Source: Ga0077560 sp046330435
GTDB lineage: Bacteria; Actinomycetota; Thermoleophilia; Miltoncostaeales; Miltoncostaeaceae
NCBI GenBank assembly: GCA_046330435.1
Contig: JAXLST010000028.1
Coordinates: 1-23,022 of the forward strand
Length of the DNA stretch: 23,022 nt
Reading direction: 5' to 3'
Every line of letters starts with the position of its first letter. Within the stretch, counting starts at the first letter, position 1. The position numbers were made by a program, and so were the translations under genes. The notes below the pieces were generated by a model, which ran no database searches, was not told where the DNA came from, and saw only the letters and a program-made list of their open reading frames with translations. Of this stretch, positions 8,196-15,056 are shown piece by piece.

Positions 8196-9317
8196 GTGAG
8201 CACCGAGACGCCGAGCATCACCATCCCTCGCGAGCTGCTGCCGCGCGACGGCCGCTTCGGCTGCGGGCCGTCGAAGGTCCGCCCGGAGGTGGTGGGGGAG
8301 CTCACCGGCGTGTCGGTGTCGTACCTCGGCACCTCGCACCGCCAGTCCACGGTCAAGCGGGTCGTGGGCGCGGTGCGCGGCGGCCTCGCCGAGCTGTTCG
8401 GCCTGCCGGACGGCTGGGAGGTCCTGCTGGGCAACGGCGGCGCCACCCTGTTCTGGGACGCGGCGACGTTCGGCCTCATCGAGCGGCGCAGCCAGCACCT
8501 GTCGTTCGGCGAGTTCAGCTCCAAGTTCGGCCAGGCGGCCGCGGCGGCGCCGCACATCGGCGACCCGGTGATCGTGTCCTCGGAGCCCGGCACCCACCCC
8601 CAGCCGGTGCCGGACCCCAGCGTGGACGCGTACTGCCTCACGCACAACGAGACCTCGACGGGCGTGGCGATGCGCCTCACCCGCCCGCAGGCCGACGGGC
8701 TGGTGCTGGTGGACGCCACCTCCGGCGCCGGCGGGCTGCGCTGGGACCCGTCCCAGGTGGACGTCTACTACTTCTCCCCGCAGAAGTGCTTCGCGTCCGA
8801 CGGCGGGCTGTGGGTGGCGTGCTGCTCCCCGGCCGCGGTGGAGCGCATCGAGTCGCTCGCCGGGTCCCGGTGGGTGCCCTCGAGCCTCGACCTCAAGATC
8901 GCGCTGGACAACAGCCGCCTTGACCAGACCTACAACACCCCGGCGCTGGCCACCATCTTCATGCTGGAGCGCCAGATCGCCTGGATGCTGGAGAACGGCG
9001 GGCTGGAGTGGGCCGCGTCGCGCAGCGACCGCTCGGCTGCCGCCCTGTACGGGTGGGCGGAGCGCAGCCCGTTCGCCGCGCCGTACGTGGCGGAGCCGGC
9101 GCACCGCTCGTCGGTGGTCGGGACGATCGACCTCGAGGGCGTGGACGCGCCCACGGTGTCCAAGATCCTGCGGGCCAACGGCGTGGTCGACACCGAGGCG
9201 TACCGCAAGCTCGGCCGCAACCAGCTCCGCGTGGGGATGTTCCCGGCGATCGACCCGGCCGACGTGGAGGCCCTCACGGCCTGCGTGGACCACGTGGTGG
9301 GGGCGCTCACGGCCTGA
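8196..9317 (+). CDS. serC: Phosphoserine aminotransferase
   Basis: 373 aa from GTG with an excellent GGAGGAGG ribosome binding site at 8185-8192. It is a PLP enzyme that transfers the amino group of glutamate to 3-phosphohydroxypyruvate, the product of SerA encoded directly upstream. The sequence is of the actinobacterial SerC type. It starts with the phosphate-binding RFGCGPSKVRPE and has LGTSHRQ, GNGGATLFWD and THNETSTGV. The PLP lysine is K197 in YYFSPQKCFASDGG, followed by NTPALATIFML and the C-terminal NQLRVGMFPAIDP. It is the last gene of the ilvN-ilvC-serA-serC unit, which ends at a hairpin eight bases beyond its stop codon. Confidence 0.95.
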   Translation: MSTETPSITIPRELLPRDGRFGCGPSKVRPEVVGELTGVSVSYLGTSHRQSTVKRVVGAVRGGLAELFGLPDGWEVLLGNGGATLFWDAATFGLIERRSQHLSFGEFSSKFGQAAAAAPHIGDPVIVSSEPGTHPQPVPDPSVDAYCLTHNETSTGVAMRLTRPQADGLVLVDATSGAGGLRWDPSQVDVYYFSPQKCFASDGGLWVACCSPAAVERIESLAGSRWVPSSLDLKIALDNSRLDQTYNTPALATIFMLERQIAWMLENGGLEWAASRSDRSAAALYGWAERSPFAAPYVAEPAHRSSVVGTIDLEGVDAPTVSKILRANGVVDTEAYRKLGRNQLRVGMFPAIDPADVEALTACVDHVVGALTA

Positions 9318-9324
9318 CCGGCCG

Positions 9325-9347
9325 CGTCGTCCCGCACGGGGGCGACG
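9325..9347 (+). terminator. Terminator hairpin after serC
   Basis: CGTCGTCCC at 9325-9333 pairs with GGGGCGACG at 9339-9347 (nine pairs, one G-U) around a 5-base loop and is followed by AAATCGTC. It lies just after the serC stop codon and before the first chemoreceptor. Confidence 0.5.
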
Positions 9348-9425
9348 AAATCGTCATTCGTTTCGCGGGCGGGAATGCCGATCCAGTTTTGTGGAACGGA
9401 ACCCCCATCCCCGGAAGGACATGAC

Positions 9426-11064
9426 ATGGACGTCATGGGTACATGGCGCCGCGCCTCGGTCGCGGCGCGTCTCTCGACCTGCCTGGCCGCGTGCGTCGCG
9501 GCCGCCTTCGGCGCCGCCTGGCCGCCTGGCCGGCGGCGCCGGCCTCGTGCTCGCCGCCGGCCTGGTCGCCGCGGCGGCCACCGGAGCCTGGTTCGCCGTG
9601 CGCGGGTGGGCGCCCCGCTGCGGGCGCTCGCCCGCGACCTGGACGCGGTGAGCGAGCACCGGGACCTGCGGACCCGCCTCGACGCGTCGGCTCCCGGCGA
9701 GGTCGGCCTGGTCGCCGCCGCCGCGAACCGGGCCATCGCGATGCTGGACGACGTGGTGGGCCGCACGGCGGGCAACGCCGCGTCCCTGGCCCGCGCCGCC
9801 GGGAGATGACCGAGGCCACCGGGCAAGGCGCGCGCGCCGTGGCGGAGATCGCCGGCACCATCGACCACGTCGCTCACGGCGCGACCGAACAGGCGGAGTC
9901 CGCGGAGCGCGTGGTGGGCTCGGTTGACGAGATCCACGAGGGGCTCGCGGCGGTGAGCGGCCGCGGGGAGGCCGCCGCGGAGGCCGCCGCGGCGCCGATT
10001 CGGCGGCCCTGGAGGCGCCGGACCCTCGACGGCGCGCGGAACGCGATGCGGGACATCACCGCGTCGGTGTCGGCGGCCGCGGACGTCGTGCGCCACCTGG
10101 GCGCCCGCAGCGACCAGATCGGCGAGATCGTGGAGACGATCCGGGAGATCTCGTCCCAGACGAACCTGCTGGCGCTGAACGCCGCCATCGAGGCGGCCCG
10201 GGCCGGCGAGCAGGGCCGCGGCTTCGCCGTGGTCGCCGATGAGGTCCGCAAGCTCGCCGAGGAGAGCGCCGAGGCGGCGTCCACCATCGCGGTGATCATC
10301 GGCGAGATCCAGGAGGAGTCCCGGCGCGCCGTCGCCGCCACCGAGGACGGGGCCCGCGCCGTGGACGCCGGGTCCGGCGAGATGGACCGTGTGGACGCGG
10401 CGTTCGCCGAGATCCGCTCGCGGGTGGGCGAGGTGGCCGGCCAGGTGGGCGACCTGGCGTCGGCGACCGACGCCCTCCGGGGCACGGCGAACCGCGTGCG
10501 GGACGAGATCGGTGCGGTCGCGGCGGTCTCGCAGAGAACGCCGCGGCCGCCGAGGAGGTCGCGGCCTCCGGCGGCGAGACCGCCGCGAGCGTGGACCTGG
10601 TGGAGGGCGCGGGTGCGCAGGTCGCCGCGTCCGCCGCGGAGCTCGACCGGCTGGTGTCCGGGTTCGAGGTGAGTGAGACGGCGGCCGCCGAGGTGGACGG
10701 CGACGACCTGGGCGCGACCATCCAGGCGGCCCTGTCGGCCCACGCGGCGTGGAAGGACCGCCTGCACGCGGCGATCGACAGCGGCGCGGCGGACGTGACG
10801 CCGGACCAGGTGCGGGTGGACGACGCCTGCGCGTTCGGCAAGTGGCTCCACGGCCCCGACGCCGCCGCGCACCGCCACCACCCGGCCTTCGGGCCGGTGC
10901 ACGACCTGCACGAGCGGTTCCACGCGGCGGCCGCGTCGGTGCTGGAGCGCGCCGTCGCGGGCGACACCGCCGAGGCGGCGGCGCTCATGCGGGTGGGCAG
11001 CGAGTTCCAGAAGGTCTCGGCGCGCCTGTCGCAGGCGCTCCTGGACTGGCGCGCCACGCCCTAG
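9426..11064 (+). pseudogene. Frameshifted methyl-accepting chemotaxis protein with C-terminal CZB zinc-binding domain
   Basis: Starts at ATG 9426 behind GGAAGGA (9413-9419). Conserved segments lie in different frames and read in order: N-terminus and TM1 to about 9525; TM2 (AGLVLAAGLVAAAATGAWFA) one frame over at about 9530-9611; HAMP (APLRALARDLDAVSEHRDLR) back in the first frame to about 9803; the signalling domain in the third frame from about 9805, with the intact hairpin tip SSQTNLLALNAAIEAA. There is a compensated slip near 9994-10022 (ADSAALEAP in the alternative frame). A last shift near 10532 restores VDLVEGAGAQVAASAAELDR and the CZB domain (10700-11061) with HAAW, CAFGKW and HERFH zinc ligands. 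At least four net frame changes, and no other gene in the window affected, point to real decay. TM1 and TM2 are nearly adjacent, so the ancestor lacked a large periplasmic sensor and probably sensed through the CZB domain. Confidence 0.8.
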
Positions 11065-11070
11065 GCACGT

Positions 11071-11105
11071 GATGCGGCGGCCGCCGGCCCGGCGGCTGCC
11101 GCATC
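11071..11105 (+). terminator. Terminator hairpin after the MCP pseudogene
   Basis: A 15-bp stem, GATGCGGCGGCCGCC at 11071-11085 with GGCGGCTGCCGCATC at 11091-11105, has one G-U pair and a 5-base loop and is followed by CCTTA. It lies six bases after the stop codon of the CZB frame. Confidence 0.6.
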
Positions 11106-11107
11106 CC

Positions 11108-11134
11108 TTAGTGCGGATGTGCCCGGGCCGATTC
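11108..11134 (+). promoter_or_regulatory. Candidate sigma28-like promoter of the first 568-aa MCP
   Basis: TTAG, 15 bases, then GCCGATTC resembles the TAAA-N15-GCCGATAA pattern of FliA/WhiG-class sigma factors. It is about 100 bases before the ATG at 11236. The -35 half is weak. Confidence 0.25.
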
Positions 11135-11235
11135 AACCGGTGTCCGGCATTCCGGACCCGGGACCGGACGTCCCGGTGCGCAGGGGACAACGGCTTCCCG
11201 GACGGGGGGCTCGCATGACCGACCAAGGAGGGTCG

Positions 11236-12942
11236 ATGTTGCGCCGCATTCGCGTTGGCCAGCGGCTGATCGCCGGCTTCACGCTGCTCATCCTCGCCGT
11301 CGTCGCGGCCACGGGGGTGGGGATCTGGAAGATGTCGACGATGAAGGACAAGGCCGACTTCATCGCCGAGAACCCGCTGGTCGCCACCGCGATCCTCGGC
11401 GACCTCAACAAGGCGGTCGCGCACTACCGCCTCGCCCAGCTCGAGCACATCCTCGCGACCGACCCGCAGGCGGTCTCCGTTCAGGAGGCCCGCCTGAAGG
11501 AGGAGGCCGCGACCGTCGACAAGGCGCTCAAGGACTACGCGCCGACGATCGCGAGCGCCGAGGACAAGGCGCTCTTCGACAAGGTGTCGGCCGACTGGGC
11601 CGAGTACCAGCGCGTCACCGAGGAGGCGATCGCCCTCGACAACGCCGGCAAGGACGCGCGGGCCCGTGACCTCCTCGCGGTGGAGGGCACCAAGGTCTTC
11701 GATCGCATGGACGAGGACGTGACGGCCTGGATCGTCCTGAACGACGGCCTGGCCAAGAGCGCGATCTCCGGCACGCAGTCGGCGTTCTCGGCCGCCAAGG
11801 TCCTCCTGTTCGCATTCGTCGTCATCGCCGTGCTGGCCGGCATCGGCCTGGCGCTGCTCATCACCCGGTCGATCACCGGGCCGCTCACGCAGCTGAGGGA
11901 GCGCCTGGCCCAGGTGGGCGACGGCGACCTCACCGTCCGCCTCGACGTGGACGGCGCCGACGAGCTCACCGACGTCGGCGGCACCTTCAACGAATTCGCC
12001 GGCCGCATCCAGGACGTGATGCGCAAGGTGGCCGACTCGTGCCGCCGCCAGGTGGAGATCGCCGAGGACATGGCGCGCGGGGCCGAGCAGACCGGCATGG
12101 CCGTCGGCCAGATCGCCACGACGGTCGACGAGGTGGCCCGCGGCTCCCAGGAGCAGGCGGAGTCCACGTCCCGCGTCGCGGCGACGATGCAGGAGATGAC
12201 CGAGGGCGTCCAGCGCGTGTCCGGCTCCGGCGAGACCGCCGCGGGCCTGGCGGAGGAGGCCGACCGGGCCGCCAACGACGGCGCCCGCACCGTCAGCGAG
12301 GCGACCGAGGCCATGCAGGGCATCGAGCGGCGGGTCGCGGACGCCGCGGAAATCGTGGTGTCCCTCGGCGAGCGGGGCTCCCAGGTGGGCCAGATCGTCG
12401 ACACCATCAGCGACATCGCCGAGCAGACCAACCTCCTCGCCCTCAACGCGGCGATCGAGGCGGCCCGCGCCGGCGAGATGGGCCGCGGCTTCGCCGTGGT
12501 CGCCGACGAGGTCCGCAAGCTCGCGGAGAGCACGCAGGAGCAGGTGGGGTCGATCTCGTCGATCATCGGGGAGATCCAGCACCACACCGAGCGCGCGGTG
12601 CAGGCCATGGAGGCCGGCCGTGAGGAGGTCGCCACGGGCGTCACCCGCGTCGGCGCCGCCGGCGAGGCGTTCGGCACCATCCGCGGCCGCGTGGAGGAGC
12701 TGTCGGCCGAGGTGATGTCCGTCGCCGCCGCCGCCCAGCAGCTGGAGGCGGGCGCCACCGAGGTCCGGGAGTCCCTGTCCTCGGTCGCCGCGGTGAGCGA
12801 GGAGAACGCCGCCTCGGTGCAGGAGGTCTCGGCCTCCACCGAGGAGACCTCCGCCACGGCGGAGGAGACGGCGGCGAGCGCGCAGCAGGTGGCGGACTCC
12901 GCCCAGGAGCTGGCGCAGCTGGTGAGCGCCTTCACCGTCTGA
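11236..12942 (+). CDS. Methyl-accepting chemotaxis protein, 4-helix-bundle sensor (copy A)
   Basis: 568 aa. The ATG at 11236 follows AAGGAGGG (11225-11232). Longer in-frame starts upstream lack a ribosome binding site and would bury the membrane signal. Layout: basic start MLRRIRVGQR; TM1 about 10-31; a helical extracytoplasmic region about 32-187, compatible with a 4HB_MCP ligand domain (NPLVATAILGDLNKAVAHYR); TM2 about 189-210; HAMP from P216 (GPLTQLRERLAQVGDGDLTV); then the cytoplasmic coiled-coil. The hairpin tip that contacts CheA/CheW begins at residue 396 (EQTNLLALNAAIEAARAGE, then GRGFAVVADEVRKLAE). Gln/Glu/Ala-rich flanks provide methylation sites. It ends ...LVSAFTV without a CheR-tethering pentapeptide. 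The ligand is unknown. The next gene is its close paralogue. Confidence 0.93.
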   Translation: MLRRIRVGQRLIAGFTLLILAVVAATGVGIWKMSTMKDKADFIAENPLVATAILGDLNKAVAHYRLAQLEHILATDPQAVSVQEARLKEEAATVDKALKDYAPTIASAEDKALFDKVSADWAEYQRVTEEAIALDNAGKDARARDLLAVEGTKVFDRMDEDVTAWIVLNDGLAKSAISGTQSAFSAAKVLLFAFVVIAVLAGIGLALLITRSITGPLTQLRERLAQVGDGDLTVRLDVDGADELTDVGGTFNEFAGRIQDVMRKVADSCRRQVEIAEDMARGAEQTGMAVGQIATTVDEVARGSQEQAESTSRVAATMQEMTEGVQRVSGSGETAAGLAEEADRAANDGARTVSEATEAMQGIERRVADAAEIVVSLGERGSQVGQIVDTISDIAEQTNLLALNAAIEAARAGEMGRGFAVVADEVRKLAESTQEQVGSISSIIGEIQHHTERAVQAMEAGREEVATGVTRVGAAGEAFGTIRGRVEELSAEVMSVAAAAQQLEAGATEVRESLSSVAAVSEENAASVQEVSASTEETSATAEETAASAQQVADSAQELAQLVSAFTV

Positions 12943-12966
12943 CCCCGGGCGCATCGGCGCGGGGCC

Positions 12967-13009
12967 GAGGGGGCCGTCCGGCAGCAGCCGGGCGGCCCCC
13001 TCCGTCTTT
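12967..13009 (+). terminator. Intrinsic terminator after MCP copy A
   Basis: A 15-bp stem joins GAGGGGGCCGTCCGG (12967-12981) to CCGGGCGGCCCCCTC (12988-13002), with one T-G pair and loop CAGCAG. It is followed by CGTCTTT, a modest T-tract. It starts 24 bases after the stop codon. Confidence 0.8.
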
Positions 13010-13035
13010 GAGGCGAGGAACTACCGGGGGGTGTG

Positions 13036-13061
13036 TAGGAAATCCAGGACGGCGCCGACAT
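13036..13061 (+). promoter_or_regulatory. Candidate sigma28-like promoter of the second 568-aa MCP
   Basis: TAGG, 14 bases, then GCCGACAT lies about 110 bases before the ATG at 13173, in a position comparable to the element before copy A. It is a weak match on its own. Confidence 0.22.
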
Positions 13062-13172
13062 TCCGGATGGGTTCCCCGCGGACGCACCCCCGCCGCCCGG
13101 GCGGAGCCTGATCGGCCGCACCGATGCGCGCCGACCCCCAGAGCAGCTCCGGACACCGACCAAGGAGGGTCG

Positions 13173-14879
13173 ATGTTGCGCCGTATCCGTGTGGGCCAGC
13201 GGCTGATCGCCGGGTTCACCCTCCTCATCCTCGCCGTCGTCGCCGCCGCGGGGGTGGGCGTCTGGAAGATGTCGACGATGAAGGACCACGCGAACTTCAT
13301 CGCCGACAACCCGCTCGTCGCCACCGCGCTGCTGGGCGACCTGAACAAGGCCATCGCGCACTACCGGCTCGCCCAGCTCGAGCACGTCCTGGCCACCGAC
13401 CCGCAGGTGATCGCGGCCCAGGAGAAGCGCCTCGAGGAGGAGGCCGCGAGCGTCAAGAAGGCGCTCGACGCGTACGCCCCCACCATCGCGAACGCTGAGG
13501 ACAAGGCGCTCTTCGACAAGGTCTCCGCGGACTGGGCCGAGTACCAGCGCGTCACCGACCAGGCGGTCGCGCTGGACAACGCCGGCAAGGACATCCAGGC
13601 GCGCGACCTCGTCGCCGTCGAGGGGACGAAGGTCTTCGACCGGATGGACGCGGACATCACCGACTGGTTCGCGCTGAACAACACGCTCGCGGACGAGGCC
13701 GTTTCCGGCACGGCGTCGGCGTTCTCCGCCGCCAAGATGCTGCTGTTCGTGTTCGTCGCGCTGGCGGTGCTCGCCGGCATCGGCCTCGCGTTGTTCATCA
13801 CCCGCTCCATCACGGGCCCGCTCACGCAGCTCAAGGAGCGCCTGGGCCAGGTGGGCGACGGCGACCTCACGGTGCGCCTGGACGTGGACGGCGCCGACGA
13901 GCTCAGCGACGTCGGGCACACGTTCAACGACTTCGCCGGCCGCATCCAGGACGTGATGCGCAAGGTGTCCTCGGCCGCGCGCCAGCAGGTCGACATCGCG
14001 GGCGACATGGCCCGCGGCGCCGAGCAGGCGGGCCTCGCCGTGTCCCAGATCGCCAGCACCATCGACGAGGTCGCCCGCGGTTCGCAGGAGCAGGCCGAGC
14101 AGACCTCCAAGGTCAGCGAGACGATGTCGGAGATGAGCGAGGGCGTGCTCAAGGTCGCCGCCGCCGGCGAGACCGCGGCCCAGATGGCGGAGGAGGCCGA
14201 CCGCCTCGCGGGCGAGGGCGCCCGCACCGTGGAGGACGCGACCGTCGCGATGACGGGCATCGAGCGCCGGGTCGCCGACGCCGCCGAGATCGTCGAGGCC
14301 CTCGGCGAGCGCGGCGCGCAGGTGGGCCAGATCGTCGACACCATCAGCGACATCGCCGGCCAGACCAACCTCCTCGCCCTCAACGCGGCGATCGAGGCGG
14401 CCCGCGCGGGCGAGCTGGGCCGCGGCTTCGCGGTCGTCGCCGACGAGGTCCGCAAGCTGGCGGAGAGCACCCAGCAGCAGGTGGGCTCCATCGCCGAGAT
14501 CGTCGGCGAGATCCAGGAGCACACCCGCAAGGCGGTCGAGGCCATGGAGGCCGGCCGCGAGGAGGTCACCTCCGGCGTCCAGCGCGTCGGGGCCGCGGGC
14601 GAGGCCTTCGGCACCATCCGCGAGCGGGTCACGGCGCTGTCCGGCGAGGTGATGTCGGTCGCGGCCGCCGCCGAGGAGCTGGAGGCGGGCGCCAACGAGG
14701 TGCGCGAGTCGCTGTCCTCGGTCGCCGCGGTGAGCGAGGAGAACGCCGCGTCGGTGCAGGAGGTCTCGGCCTCCACGGAGGAGACCTCGGCCACCGCCGA
14801 GGAGACCGCCGCCGCCGCGCAGCAGGTGTCGGACTCCGCCCGGTCGCTCGACGAGCTGGTGAGCGCCTTCCGGGTCTAG
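13173..14879 (+). CDS. Methyl-accepting chemotaxis protein, 4-helix-bundle sensor (copy B)
   Basis: 568 aa, exactly the length of copy A and alignable end to end without visible gaps. The ribosome binding site and first codons (CCAAGGAGGGTCGATGTTGC) are identical in the two copies, marking a tandem duplication. TM1 about 10-31, sensor region 32-187, TM2 about 189-210 (LLFVFVALAVLAGIGLALFI), HAMP from about 216, and signalling tip at about 396 (GQTNLLALNAAIEAARAGE). Differences from copy A lie in both the sensor (for example HANFIADNPLVATALLGDLN) and the cytoplasmic flanks, so the duplication is not very recent. The signalling tip is nearly unchanged, so both should couple to the same kinase array. 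The C-terminus ...LVSAFRV has no CheR-binding pentapeptide. The ligand is unknown. Confidence 0.93.
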   Translation: MLRRIRVGQRLIAGFTLLILAVVAAAGVGVWKMSTMKDHANFIADNPLVATALLGDLNKAIAHYRLAQLEHVLATDPQVIAAQEKRLEEEAASVKKALDAYAPTIANAEDKALFDKVSADWAEYQRVTDQAVALDNAGKDIQARDLVAVEGTKVFDRMDADITDWFALNNTLADEAVSGTASAFSAAKMLLFVFVALAVLAGIGLALFITRSITGPLTQLKERLGQVGDGDLTVRLDVDGADELSDVGHTFNDFAGRIQDVMRKVSSAARQQVDIAGDMARGAEQAGLAVSQIASTIDEVARGSQEQAEQTSKVSETMSEMSEGVLKVAAAGETAAQMAEEADRLAGEGARTVEDATVAMTGIERRVADAAEIVEALGERGAQVGQIVDTISDIAGQTNLLALNAAIEAARAGELGRGFAVVADEVRKLAESTQQQVGSIAEIVGEIQEHTRKAVEAMEAGREEVTSGVQRVGAAGEAFGTIRERVTALSGEVMSVAAAAEELEAGANEVRESLSSVAAVSEENAASVQEVSASTEETSATAEETAAAAQQVSDSARSLDELVSAFRV

Positions 14880-14901
14880 ACCCTGGGAGAGGAGGGGTCC
14901 G

Positions 14902-14937
14902 CGAGGGGCCGCCCGGCGTACGCCGGGCGGCCCCTCG
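14902..14937 (+). terminator. Terminator after MCP copy B: perfect 36-base palindrome
   Basis: The 36 bases are a perfect palindrome centred on GTAC. The arms run CGAGGGGCCGCCCGGCG and its exact complement. It begins 22 bases after the stop codon. There is no T-tract, but the stem would be extremely stable. Its descending arm shares CCGGGCGGCCC with the hairpins after the neighbouring receptor genes. Confidence 0.7.
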
Positions 14938-14960
14938 TCGCATATGCGGGACCCCGGCGC

Positions 14961-14987
14961 TTGATCCGGCGCCAATTCATCCGATGA
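14961..14987 (+). promoter_or_regulatory. Candidate sigma28-like promoter of the fourth MCP
   Basis: TTGA, exactly 15 bases, then TCCGATGA lies about 70 bases before the ATG at 15057. It resembles the FliA/WhiG-type arrangement. An alternative GCCAATTC core starts at 14971. Confidence 0.25.
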
Positions 14988-15056
14988 CCCATGTGGCGTG
15001 ATGCACCCCCGCGCACGCGCCCGCACCGGCCGGATGCCGGGAACAAGGAGTCAAGG

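Noticed and set aside
4877..8719. A very long minus-strand open frame (about 1280 codons) opposite ilvN-ilvC-serA-serC
   Set aside because: It is antisense to four clear genes, its translation is His/Arg/Gly/Asp-rich with no domain, and it has no ribosome binding site. In very GC-rich DNA, antisense frames lack stop codons by composition.
9426..11064. Programmed frameshifting or phase variation of the first MCP
   Set aside because: At least four shifts at unrelated sites, with no slippery heptamers and no long simple repeats. An 8-base tandem repeat (GCCGCCTG twice near 9519) exists but does not by itself restore the frame. Decay is simpler.
9874..15026. Long minus-strand open frames opposite the MCP genes (9874-12954 and 11535-15026)
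   Set aside because: They mirror the coding strand of repetitive chemoreceptor coiled coils, show low-complexity translations, and one is the same frame repeated across the two paralogues.
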